From positions 118,728-182,727 of the forward strand of contig JAKSPD010000001.1 of the NCBI GenBank assembly GCA_024405115.1: a DNA stretch of 64,000 bases. The letters run 5' to 3'. Below the pieces are notes generated by a model. That model was not told the origin of the DNA. It worked only from the letters and a program-made list of their open reading frames with translations, and did not search any database. This document shows positions 26,986 through 37,000 of this stretch, one piece after another. Source of the stretch: Lachnospiraceae bacterium. Its GTDB lineage: Bacteria > Bacillota > Clostridia > Lachnospirales > Lachnospiraceae. The position numbers and the translations under genes are program-made. Positions within the stretch are counted from its first letter, which is position 1, and every line of letters begins with the position of its first letter.

Positions 26986-28222
26986 GGGCAGGGTCATACT
27001 TCACAGTGACATGAACAGTTTTTACGCCTCCGTGGAAATAATGCTCCATCCGGAGCTTCGGGGGAAGGCAGTGGCGGTGTGCGGTTCCGAAAAGGAACGG
27101 CACGGTATCGTGCTGGCCAAATCCGATGCCGCAAAAAAGGCGGGCGTAAAGACCGGCATGTCCAACCACGAGGCGCTGAACGCCTGCCCCGGGCTCATTC
27201 TGCGCGCGCCTGACTATAAGCAGTACATTAAGTTCTCACATGCCGCAAGGGAGATATACGGGCGTTTCACGGACTACATAGAGCCATTCGGCATGGATGA
27301 ATGCTGGCTTGACGTCACGGACAGCCGCATATGCGGCACGGGCCCTGAAATAGCTGAAAAGATCCGCACGTCCATTCATGAGGAGTTGGGGCTCACGGTG
27401 AGCGTGGGGGTGTCCTGGAACAAGATATTTGCAAAGCTCGGGTCAGACATGAAAAAGCCCGATGCCGTCACTGTAATCACAAAAGAAAACTATAAGAAAA
27501 AGGTGTGGCCGCTTCCGGTGGGTGACCTTCTCTACGCGGGTCCGGCCACAGTGAAGAAGCTCCATAACGTGGGCATCAACACGATAGGTGAGCTGGCTGC
27601 CGCCGATGAACGTCTCATCAAAAAAATGATGGGCATAAACGGGCTTAAGCTCATATCCTATGCCCGTGGCACGGATGAGTCAAGGGTGATGCATAAAAGC
27701 ACCGTGATACCCCCGAAGTCGATAGGCCACGGCGTCACCTGCATTGCTGACCTCAAGTCAGATGACGAGATAAAACGTGTGATACTGGAACTCTCCCAGG
27801 AGATCGGGCGGAGGCTGCGTGAGGAAAACTGTACGGCCTGTACCGTCCATCTTTCACTGAGGAGCCATGACCTGAGCTTCACCGGGGCGGGAACACACTT
27901 CCTTCAGCCCACAAGAAGTCCCGCGGTCATTGCGGACACGGCATTTTTTGTCTATCTGTCAAATTTTTCGCTAAATCCCGTTCCCGTACGCCAGGTCACC
28001 GTGACCGTCACGGACTTCATATGTGATGACGAATTCATGCAGCCGTCACTTTTCGTTGACCAGGATTTCAGCGAAAAGCTCGACAATGCGGAAACCGCGC
28101 TCTACGAGATACGCAGGCGCTTCGGTGAATTCTCCGTGATTCCCGCCTCGCTTTTACTCGAAAAAAAGATCCCACACGACGGGAGGGATCTTGTAAAAAT
28201 GCCGAATATAATGTATTCGTGA
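26984..28222 (+). CDS. Y-family DNA polymerase (DinB/Pol IV-like)
   Basis: This 412-residue translesion polymerase opens with ILHSDMNSFYASVE (first metal-binding Asp) and has GMDECWLDV (Asp-Glu pair of the active site; relatives often read IDEAYLD). Fingers, thumb and little-finger regions follow, and QPSLF near residue 350 matches a beta-clamp-binding motif. The start at 26984 keeps the conserved N terminus, but its ribosome site (AAAGG, about 15 bases away) is poor. An out-of-frame ATG at 26974 is better placed after that AAAGG and would make an 11-codon upstream ORF. Divergent from the XRE-ImmA operon and repressible by shared operators, it is probably damage-inducible. It ends three bases before the convergent secreted-protein gene. 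Confidence 0.92.
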   Translation: MGRVILHSDMNSFYASVEIMLHPELRGKAVAVCGSEKERHGIVLAKSDAAKKAGVKTGMSNHEALNACPGLILRAPDYKQYIKFSHAAREIYGRFTDYIEPFGMDECWLDVTDSRICGTGPEIAEKIRTSIHEELGLTVSVGVSWNKIFAKLGSDMKKPDAVTVITKENYKKKVWPLPVGDLLYAGPATVKKLHNVGINTIGELAAADERLIKKMMGINGLKLISYARGTDESRVMHKSTVIPPKSIGHGVTCIADLKSDDEIKRVILELSQEIGRRLREENCTACTVHLSLRSHDLSFTGAGTHFLQPTRSPAVIADTAFFVYLSNFSLNPVPVRQVTVTVTDFICDDEFMQPSLFVDQDFSEKLDNAETALYEIRRRFGEFSVIPASLLLEKKIPHDGRDLVKMPNIMYS

Positions 28223-28225
28223 AAA

Positions 28226-29161
28226 TCAGGCGATGTAATAGAGTATGTAGCTTATCTGTCCGTCATCCTTGAATCCGAAATAAATGGCGTACTTTCCGTC
28301 AGCCGTATAGTATGAAAGACAGCTGCGCATGTAGTTCTGCACGCCCTGCGGGTCGAATTCGTAAACTATCGAGATGGCCTTCGTTGATGCGGGTGATGAT
28401 ACACTGACCGCATTTCCGTTTCCGTATGCCTTTATGACGTCGTTTTTCGTGGACGCGAGGGTTATTCCCCTGGCAGTCCTCACCACGCCCTCACGGCTCG
28501 GATCCGAGGATGAATCATAGTAAAAATATGTTGCGGAATCATTCTGGTACTGTGAGGCAGTGTATGAGATGATGTCGCTTTTGGGTACTGAATTTCCCGT
28601 CGCGATGAAATCATCCGTCGTAAGGGGTGCGGGTGTTCCGCCTGATTCCCCTGCTGCAGGCTTACTTCCTCCGAATAAGGAAGTATACACGATGTTTGAG
28701 TTATTGACATTTACCGTCTTTAACCCGTACTTTGCCTTAAGGGCATCGATTCCTTCAGGATTTTTAATGGCGGCAAAGCTGCCGTTATGTGAGCTTTCAA
28801 GCGACAGGCTCACGGTAAGTCCGTCAGCGGTATATGTACCTGACTCATAGCGGAGCATTCCGAAGTGTCCCTCATGTCTCATCTCGAGGCTGTAGTAATT
28901 TCCTGTACCGTCCTGAATGAGTCCCGCGGATATCATGTCTCCGTTTGCATCGATAAGGTACCATATGTCCCTTCCGTTTGATGCCACGGCATCATCGCAC
29001 AGCCAGGCATCGGTGACAAGCTTTCCGTTTCCGTCCTTAATCCTCCAGTTTCCGTTTCCTTCCTGATACCAGTACTCCGAAAACTCCGCGGCACATACAG
29101 TAAACACGGACAATATCACAAGGAGCACTGCAGTCATTGATATTTTCAAATACTTATTCAT
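28226..29161 (-). CDS. Secreted protein with tryptophan-rich, cell-wall-binding-like segment
   Basis: The 311-residue protein has a signal peptide (MNKYLKISMTAVLLVILSVF with a cleavage region after VCAAE). Residues about 25-100 (YWYQEGNGNWRIKDGNG, WYLIDANGDMISAGLIQDGTG) resemble choline/cell-wall-binding repeats. A Ser/Thr/Pro linker leads to a C-terminal domain of about 110 residues of unknown fold. I chose the start at 29161 because GGAG is six bases upstream; the ATG at 29167 touches that site. The binding-like repeats suggest attachment to wall polymers; no enzymatic motif is visible. Confidence 0.7.
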   Translation of the reverse strand: MNKYLKISMTAVLLVILSVFTVCAAEFSEYWYQEGNGNWRIKDGNGKLVTDAWLCDDAVASNGRDIWYLIDANGDMISAGLIQDGTGNYYSLEMRHEGHFGMLRYESGTYTADGLTVSLSLESSHNGSFAAIKNPEGIDALKAKYGLKTVNVNNSNIVYTSLFGGSKPAAGESGGTPAPLTTDDFIATGNSVPKSDIISYTASQYQNDSATYFYYDSSSDPSREGVVRTARGITLASTKNDVIKAYGNGNAVSVSSPASTKAISIVYEFDPQGVQNYMRSCLSYYTADGKYAIYFGFKDDGQISYILYYIA

Positions 29162-29188
29162 ATGCATCTCCAAAATACCGTTTTTACG

Positions 29189-29197
29189 ATTATACCA
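29189..29197 (-). promoter_or_regulatory. Extended -10 element of the secreted protein gene
   Basis: TGGTATAAT on the minus strand (29197-29189) is a textbook extended -10 (TG, one base, TATAAT) located 28 bases before the start codon at 29161. No clear -35 is present. Confidence 0.45.
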
Positions 29198-29236
29198 TGA
29201 AGCGCCCACACCGTGTGCTTAACATTACTTTACGAT

Positions 29237-30598
29237 TTACGCCCAGATGAGCCATACAAGCAGCCATCCGGTAATGACGGCCGCAAGCGTGAACGGGACG
29301 CCGTACTTCATGAATGTTCCGCTGCTTACATCGTAACCGTTCTTTCTCAGGATACCGATACCGGCTATGTTTGCCGATGCTCCGATGGGGGTAAGGTTTC
29401 CTCCGAGCGTTGCACCCACGAGGAGCCCGAAATAGAAAAGTCTCGGGTCCACTGCCATCCCGCCCTTCTGTGAAAGGTCAGATGCCAGTACCGCCACTAC
29501 CGGAAGCATGGTGGCCGTATATGGAATGTTATCGATAAATGCTGAAAGGAACACGGAAACCCAGACTATAACTGAATATACAAGGAAGATGGAACCCTTT
29601 GAACCGTCACCTCCCAGAAGTGCAAGCTTTGCACCGATAAGGTCAATGACCCCTGCCCTTTCAATTCCGCCTATTACTATGAAAAGTCCTGCCAGCAGTG
29701 CAAGCGTGTAATAGTCCATGTCCTTCAGGCAGTCCACCACCTTTTCGGAATTTTTGTCCTTTATGAGCTGGTTTATGACCCCTATCACAAAATAGAAGAT
29801 ACAGATAAGTCCGTTCGTGATTTCAGGCTTATAAAACTCCCCGGGTTCCGCAGATGCCTTGTACGGTATGAAAGAAGCAACAATAAGTGTTGCTACAGTA
29901 AGTGTAAGGAGCACTGAAGGAACCTTGTCCTCCACCTTTGTCACTGAACTGATTGACACGCTGCCGTTATCCTTTCTGAACATGTAAAGGATTATGAGGG
30001 AGGCCGCAAGTGCGCCCGCCTCAGTCACCCAGAACATTCCGGGCTTTCCAGCCACAAAGAAGAAGTCCATGAAGTCAAGGTTCGCGGCCTTTGCCAGAAG
30101 TATGGACGTGGTATCACCGACAAGTGTTGCGGCGCCCTGAAGGTTTGAGGACACGGCGATGCATATGATGGCAGGCACGGGGGATATCTTAAGCTTTTTG
30201 CATATCGCAAGGGCCACCGGTGCCACCATGAGCACCGTGGCTACATTGTCAACAAAGGCTGAAATTATTCCCGCAAAAAGTGAAAGCACGAAAACCATCC
30301 ACTTAACGTTTGAAACCTTTGAAACAATGAGCTCCGCAAGCCGGTTGGGCATCTTTGACTCTATGAAGAAAAATACCGTTCCCATTGTTCCGGATATCAT
30401 CATGAGGACGTTCCAGTCTATCTCCGAAACCGCCTCAGCCGGGGTATAGGTGAATCCAGAAAGCAGCCCCGTGCTCCCAAGTATCACAAACAGAACTGCG
30501 GATCCCACGGCCACGTACGGACGTATTTTCTGGAAAGAAAACATCAGTATGTATGTGACTGCAAATATTATCAATGAAATTACTGTTACCGTTGTCAT
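29237..30598 (-). CDS. SLC13/ArsB-NhaD-type anion permease
   Basis: A 453-residue secondary transporter of the ion-transporter superfamily that includes ArsB, CitM and NhaD, with about ten to twelve membrane helices. Typical repeats are two FVDN/FIDN-type motifs in equivalent halves: ISAFVDNVATVLMVAPVALA and LSAFIDNIPYTATMLPVVAV. GNLTPIGASANIAGIGI is a re-entrant loop that usually contacts the substrate. Likely substrates are dicarboxylates, citrate or anions such as arsenite; the sequence alone does not decide. It lies ten bases downstream of addA, so it may be co-transcribed. Confidence 0.85.
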   Translation of the reverse strand: MTTVTVISLIIFAVTYILMFSFQKIRPYVAVGSAVLFVILGSTGLLSGFTYTPAEAVSEIDWNVLMMISGTMGTVFFFIESKMPNRLAELIVSKVSNVKWMVFVLSLFAGIISAFVDNVATVLMVAPVALAICKKLKISPVPAIICIAVSSNLQGAATLVGDTTSILLAKAANLDFMDFFFVAGKPGMFWVTEAGALAASLIILYMFRKDNGSVSISSVTKVEDKVPSVLLTLTVATLIVASFIPYKASAEPGEFYKPEITNGLICIFYFVIGVINQLIKDKNSEKVVDCLKDMDYYTLALLAGLFIVIGGIERAGVIDLIGAKLALLGGDGSKGSIFLVYSVIVWVSVFLSAFIDNIPYTATMLPVVAVLASDLSQKGGMAVDPRLFYFGLLVGATLGGNLTPIGASANIAGIGILRKNGYDVSSGTFMKYGVPFTLAAVITGWLLVWLIWA

Positions 30599-30608
30599 TA
30601 GTCTCCTG

Positions 30609-33600
30609 TCAGACCTCTATTGTCCGATTCAAATGTGTGCTGTAGATGAGGCATTTTGCGACCGGCTTCCTAAGAAGCTGCATGAGTGCCTTCTTATAAA
30701 GTTCCAGCTGCAGGGCGTACCTTTTCACGAGTGTTTCCCCGTCATCCACATGGTCGGTCTTGTAGTCCACGAGAATCACCCCGTCGTCCCCCAATATGTA
30801 TGCATCGATTATTCCCTGCAGGAGCTGCAGTTCCTCTGAATCCGTTCCCGGTGTAAGTTCACATGCGGGGAAGCCCACCATGAAGTGCTGTTCCCTTCTG
30901 AGTGTGCCCTTTTCAGCAGCCTCGCACATTATACACCCTAAGGGCGTTTCGCGAAACCTGTTTATTATTTTTCTCACGGATTCCATGGTTTTTGCATCGG
31001 CCCCGGGAATGTCCGGGACGCAGGAATCAGCCGGAAGGCTGTAATCGAGCGTCTCAAACGCCCTGTGCACAAGGGTTCCGAATTCAGCTCCCTTTACTTC
31101 CTTACGCTCCTCAAGGTCATAAACAAACTGAAAGTCCTCTTCCATTATTACCTTTGCCTTCAGTTCTGATACTGAAACCTTCGGCTTTAAAAGCGTCTCC
31201 TCGATGTATGGATACGGGAGAAACTCCTCAGGATTTTCATTTTTCCCTTCCTGGCCCTTTGCCTTTGGATTTTCTGACGGTATCTCATCCACTGCGGCAA
31301 ATTTTTCCTTAGGATATGTCCTTACCGCAATGCTTTCTGAATTTCCTGCACCGCCCAGCAGGATGAGGGAAAGCTCCGACGCGGCCTTTTCGATGGAACC
31401 CGGGGTCACCTCCCCGTCCATGTCTTTTTCACCGGAGATCTGTCCGGTCATGATGAGCTTTTCTTCCGCCCTTGTCAGGGCAACATAAAGCACCCTGAGC
31501 TCTTCACCCATTGACTCGTTCTTTTTACTTTCCTTTATGAGTTCCTTTTTAAGCGAAGGGTACTGAAGCCTGTGCTCTATGTCATAGTAATCGCAGGCTA
31601 TCCCGTAACTGCCGTCCATCATAAGGCTCTCCCTCTGGTCGCTCTGGTTAAAGCCCTTTCCCATCTCCGCCACTATCGTGACCGGATACTCGAGCCCCTT
31701 TGACTTATGGATGGTGGTTATGAGTACCGTATCATCATTTTCTGATACTGACGGTGCCTCGCCGTAATCAGTCTCATACTTTTTAAGCTGTTCAATGTAC
31801 CTCATGAAGTTGAACAGTCCGTGATAGCTGCCTGCCGAATAATCCTCCGCCTTCTGGAGAAGAAGGTCAAGGTTACGGCGGCGTCTCTTTCCGCCCGGAA
31901 GCGAAAGCACATAGTCATAATATCCCGTTTCACGGAATATCCTGTAAATAAGCTCGTGGACCGGAACATTTCCGGAAAGTGCACGGAAGGACTCTATCAT
32001 TCCAAGGAAGGATGAAGCCTTTCCGGAAAGTTCCCCGCAATCATCAAGGGAAGCCTTATAAAGGCAGTCATAAAGGCCGGGCAGCTCATCATTCTCGACG
32101 GCACCGTACTTAAAACGGAGTATGGCCAGTTCATCGTCAGTAAACCCTGCGGCAGGACTTCTTAAAACAGCCGCAAGCGGGATATCCTGCCTTATGTTGT
32201 CAACTATGCTTAAGAAGGAAAGCATGACACTGACCTCTACGGAATCAAAGTATCCGCTTCCGGCATCAAAATAAGCGTCTATTCCCTTTTCGGTAAGTAT
32301 GCGGCACAGGAGGTCAGCCGTCTTTGCGTTACGCATAAGGACGGTTATTTCTTTTTTATGCCATCCCTCGGCGATAAGTTCCTTTATCCTTTCCGCTATC
32401 ATGCGGTACTCAAGTTCAGTGTCCGTAAGTCCGTTGCAGTCTGCATCCTTGTCGGAAGTGTCGAGAAGCAGGAGTTCAGTCTTTAACGGGGAGTTTTCCT
32501 CAACAGTCCTCTCCTGCTGGTCACCGCGTCCCGCATAAAGGGCGGCATTTTCATCATACCTGATTCCTCCCACCTCCGGGAGCATGATCTTATAAAAAAT
32601 GTCATTTATGCTGTTTATCACTTCCCTTGTGGAACGGAAGTTTCGGTTAAGCTCTATCTTCTTATTTACTGCAGGACTGTTTTCATCATAAGTCTCATAT
32701 GTCCTGTACTTTTCCATGAAAAGGCGCGGTTCTGCCTGCCTGAACATGTAGATGCTCTGCTTCACGTCACCCACCATGAAGACGTCAGGGCGCCCGAAAC
32801 GTTCGGCACTGAGCGCCGTGATGAGCGCCTCCTGCACCTCGTTGCTGTCCTGATATTCGTCAATCATTATCTGGTCAAATCCCAGGGAAAGCTCATCCGC
32901 AAGCGGTGTGAATGAAAGGTCATCCTCATAAAGAAGCTGAAGCGCGAGATGTTCCATGTCATTGAAGTCGACTATGCCCTGCGCCCTCTTTTTTTCGGTA
33001 AACCTTTCCATGAAGGAAAGCGTAAGGTCTGTCAGTGTAACCACGTCCCCGGCCGCTCCCTTTGAGGAAAACTCAATTTCTTCAAAGCTGCAGACGAACA
33101 CCTGGCTCTTAAGCTTTTCAACGTACTTTTTTGAATCATCGTGGAACTTTCTGGCAGCTGCCTTCTTGACCGCGCTTCCCTCCCGGCAGCCCTTCGTCGA
33201 TATACGCGGAACAGACACTCCGCCTAAGGCGTCGCGCATCCCGTCGTAATCAAAAGCGCTGAGTATGCTCTCAAACAGGCCCCTGTAGAACTCGAGCTGG
33301 GAAATATAGGGGGTCCATCCGTCCGGTTCGCTGTTGGCGGTCAGAAGTCTTTCCGCGGTCTCCTTTCTTTTACGGCATTCACTGCGGACGCCGGCCAAAA
33401 GCTCCTTAAACCAGCCTGACTCAACCACCTTTCCGTCAATTTCAAGAATGGCATCATCCCTGAATGAACCAAGGAACCTTTCGGGCCAGGGCTTTGCCTC
33501 GGCGAACGCGTACAGCCTTTCCACGAGGGATGATATCTTCTCATCAAGTCCTGTCTTTGTGAAGCTTTCAGAAAGATGGATAAATGCCGGATCGCCCTCT

Positions 33601-34073
33601 TCATATTTTTCCTCAAGGAGTTTTCTGATTATGTCCTTGCGGATAAGCTTTAACTCCTCCTCATCAGCCGCACGGAAGGCCGGATCCACATCTATGTTCT
33701 GGAAATACTGACGTACAAGCCCCTGGCATATTGAGTCAATTGTGGAAATCCTTGCCCTGGGCAGGAGTGAAAGCTGTGTCTTAAGATGCGAAATGAGCTT
33801 TTCATCAGGCCTGTCACTCCCTGACAGTTCCGACACCCTCTCCGTAAGGGCATCCTGGATTTTGTTTCTCATTCCCTCAGCCGCAGCCCTTGTAAAGGTC
33901 ATTACAAGCATCCGGTCAAGTGATGAGGGATTCTGCGGGTCTGTAATGAGTCCCATAAGTCTTTCCACAAGTACCGCCGTCTTTCCGCTTCCGGCTGCCG
34001 CCGATACCAGAAGGTTACAGTTTCTTGCGTCAATTACATCCTGCTGTTCTTTTGTAAACTTAAATGCTGACAT
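30609..34073 (-). CDS. addA: ATP-dependent helicase/nuclease subunit A
   Basis: AddA is the 3'-5' UvrD-like helicase and nuclease of the AddAB recombination complex, the Firmicutes replacement of RecBCD, which processes double-strand breaks for RecA loading. The 1154-residue length is typical. Walker A AAAGSGKTAVL lies near residue 26; other helicase motifs include VDFNDMEHLAL and MIDEYQDSNEVQ, and TIHKSKGLEYP. The C-terminal RecB-type nuclease has GTLVHRAFE and ILVDYKTDHV, with the metal-binding Asp and catalytic Lys. The start overlaps the addB end by 14 bases. Confidence 0.98.
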   Translation of the reverse strand: MSAFKFTKEQQDVIDARNCNLLVSAAAGSGKTAVLVERLMGLITDPQNPSSLDRMLVMTFTRAAAEGMRNKIQDALTERVSELSGSDRPDEKLISHLKTQLSLLPRARISTIDSICQGLVRQYFQNIDVDPAFRAADEEELKLIRKDIIRKLLEEKYEEGDPAFIHLSESFTKTGLDEKISSLVERLYAFAEAKPWPERFLGSFRDDAILEIDGKVVESGWFKELLAGVRSECRKRKETAERLLTANSEPDGWTPYISQLEFYRGLFESILSAFDYDGMRDALGGVSVPRISTKGCREGSAVKKAAARKFHDDSKKYVEKLKSQVFVCSFEEIEFSSKGAAGDVVTLTDLTLSFMERFTEKKRAQGIVDFNDMEHLALQLLYEDDLSFTPLADELSLGFDQIMIDEYQDSNEVQEALITALSAERFGRPDVFMVGDVKQSIYMFRQAEPRLFMEKYRTYETYDENSPAVNKKIELNRNFRSTREVINSINDIFYKIMLPEVGGIRYDENAALYAGRGDQQERTVEENSPLKTELLLLDTSDKDADCNGLTDTELEYRMIAERIKELIAEGWHKKEITVLMRNAKTADLLCRILTEKGIDAYFDAGSGYFDSVEVSVMLSFLSIVDNIRQDIPLAAVLRSPAAGFTDDELAILRFKYGAVENDELPGLYDCLYKASLDDCGELSGKASSFLGMIESFRALSGNVPVHELIYRIFRETGYYDYVLSLPGGKRRRRNLDLLLQKAEDYSAGSYHGLFNFMRYIEQLKKYETDYGEAPSVSENDDTVLITTIHKSKGLEYPVTIVAEMGKGFNQSDQRESLMMDGSYGIACDYYDIEHRLQYPSLKKELIKESKKNESMGEELRVLYVALTRAEEKLIMTGQISGEKDMDGEVTPGSIEKAASELSLILLGGAGNSESIAVRTYPKEKFAAVDEIPSENPKAKGQEGKNENPEEFLPYPYIEETLLKPKVSVSELKAKVIMEEDFQFVYDLEERKEVKGAEFGTLVHRAFETLDYSLPADSCVPDIPGADAKTMESVRKIINRFRETPLGCIMCEAAEKGTLRREQHFMVGFPACELTPGTDSEELQLLQGIIDAYILGDDGVILVDYKTDHVDDGETLVKRYALQLELYKKALMQLLRKPVAKCLIYSTHLNRTIEV

Positions 34074-37000
34074 CGTTACCCTCTATACTGCCTAATGCCT
34101 CTTTGGCGCTTATCTTTTCAAGTCTTCTGTAACTGAATCCCTTTATCGTGCGGTCAAACCCGCATACTGCCCTGTAACGGCAGTAATCGCAGGCGGTCTT
34201 CGTGCCCTGGATATATGGTTCTGCCTCAACATGTCCGTCAAGGATTTTTTCCGTATCGGACTTCATCCTTTCCCGGTTACGCCTTAAAAGTTCCTCAAAC
34301 CCTTCCTCGGAAAGCACATCCGAATAACGGTCCGGGGTTCCCTTTTTTATGTTAACGGGAATTATCTCAGAACTTACATCGCCTTCCTTTAAGTTTTTAT
34401 CCATTTTCTCGAGGATTGATACGTCATTTATGCATACGCCGCTCATCCTGAAGTTCTTACCGGCCTTATCCTGCTCTGAAACCTTAATGAACGGGTCGTT
34501 AAGGTTATACAGGAACATTCCGGCAGGTACCGCGTCCTTTCCTGACCTCTTAAGTTCCGTGAGCACTTCGCTCATGTAGGCGGGAAGCTGCATCTGAAGC
34601 CCCATGAGGCACTTTTCTATCTCAAACGTGTCAGTTCCAGACTTATAGTCTATTATCTTGACATACTCCCTTTCATCGTCTGAAAGTATGTCTATACGGT
34701 CTATCTTTCCGGTAAGCTTAAGGCCGTCTGACTCTGTAGTAAAACCATGTTCCGTGTCAACGGTCACAAATTCACCATTCCTGTAATGGTCCGCCAGTTT
34801 CTGAATGGATTTAAGTGATATCCTTCTTACGGCCGTAGCCACATAACGGTTTCTGGCACTCTGTTCCATTACGTTTCCGCCGTACTCTCCCGTAACTAAT
34901 GAAACAGCCTCACCGGTCATCTGCTCAAGTTCCTCATCCGTGGCTTTGCCAAGATCGCTTTTTCTGTCCTTAAGTTCCCTCAGCACGCGGTCAAGGACTT
35001 CATGATACATCCGTCCTATATCCACGGCCTCCACATCAAAGGTCTCGCGTTCCCTCAGTCTTAATCCGTGATTTGCAAACTGGCTGAACGGGCAGCGTTC
35101 AAAACCTTCAAGCCTTGTCACTGAACCGGTGAGCACGTTCCCGTAAAGCATTGTGGCCGTCTCTTTGGAAAGCTTCTCATTTCCGTGCTCACCGGTATCG
35201 GTGAGCGTTGTGTTTTCATATGGTATGTCAAAATCCGTGACATCGGTTGTTCTGAATTCCTTAAGTATGACTGAAGGCTTAACAGTCTTTCCTTTCCTGT
35301 CAGTCTTTGAGCACGTGATGGTAAGCTCCTTTACGGGTTTGTTCATGCAGAGGTACAGATAAAACTCCTGGATGGATGCGTCATGCCGGTCGTCCGGGGC
35401 AAGCTCGAGATTTCCGGATGCAAGCTGCATACGTTCCCTGTCAGTGAAAAGGCCGCCTCCGACGGCCACCTGCGGGATAAGGCCCTCATTTGCTCCCACG
35501 ATGTATAAGACGTCTATGTCATCAAAACGGCTTCTTTTAAGGTCACCGGCTGAAACCATGTCCATCGTCCCCGGTATGACGCCCGCCTTCATGTCGGAAA
35601 ATCCCGCCTCCATCATGGAACGGAATTCCTTCATGCTCATCTGCATTTCACCGAAAAGGATGTCTATCCTGTCTAAAAGTTCCAGTGTAAGTGAAAGGAA
35701 CCGTGCATCATTATCGGAAGTTATCTTTTCGGAAAGCTTTTCATCCTTGATGAATTCCTTTACCGCTTCCGCCTTCTGCCCTGCCGTCTTTCTGTTTTTA
35801 AGGTTTTCATGAAGCCTGAAAAGTGACTCAAGGCTCTTTTTGCGGTATTCCTCTATTGAAAGGACATACTGTCCCATTCCCGTCGGAACGTACTTCCTTT
35901 CCGCCCAGTCACCCTGGTACGTCTTCTTACCCTTAAGTCCGAGCGCCCTTATGTAGTTGTCGGTAATGTCGAGGATGTCCCTGTCTTCCCTCCCCGTCTT
36001 GAGCGGGTTCTTAAGGTAGGTTATCACGTCCTCATAAGAGTAACCTTCGTCAATTGAACCAAGCCCTGAACGGATAAGTTCAGTCACCGGTGAGTCAAGT
36101 GCTGAAGCCCTGTCATCTATGAACAGCGGGATGCCTGCAGCTGAAAACTCCCTCTTAATTGTTTCCTTATACTGCGGAAGGTCACTTGCGGCGATTGCCA
36201 TGCGTCTGTAGCGGTATCCGCCGCCCCGGGTCTTTTTCAGTATGTCTGAGGCTATATACCTTGTTTCATCAGTTTCCGTGTCAAGGCTGAGGCTCCGTAC
36301 CGTCACGCTCTCCCTTATCCTGTATTTTCCGGAACCGGGCGCCTCACTGTCAGGAAGCATGTCCTGTCCTTTAATCAGCCCTGCCTTTTCACAGGTTTCA
36401 GAAACCTTTCTTACCGTCTCGTGACTCAGCCAGAAAAGATCAGTAAAGTGCATGGCCCTCCTTAAGGCCTCTTCCTTTGGCAGCGTAACAGCAAACGAAA
36501 GGCTTTCCGCCTTTTCGGCGATTCTGCCTATGATGTCAAGCTGAACGGGTGTAAACCCCGTAAAGCCGTCGAAACAGATCACGCTTTCATCAAGGAGCTT
36601 TGATTCATTCAGGTTCTTTAATAAAAGGGCCGGTATCTCCTCAGGTATGACACGGTTTCCGTCAGCCTTAAGTATCTTTGTGAACCTTTCAAAAACAAGG
36701 TCCACGTCATGGAGTTTACCCTTAAGCAGCGGCGTATCAGCTTTTTCATGTGCCTCAAGAAGTGCTGCATGGCTTACACCGTACTGTGCAAATTCCGTCA
36801 GCATGGACTTTAGCTGCACAACAAAACCGGAGCTCTCCGTCTTCCTCTTATATACGGAAAGCTCATCCTTAACGTCACTTAAGGCCTTCCTCATGAGTAG
36901 TGATTTTCCCATCTCGTCAAGCATCTGAGGTGCCGTTATTCCCAGTTCCTCCATTACACGGAAACTTAAGAGATTAAATGACAGAACGTCAAGATTAAGC

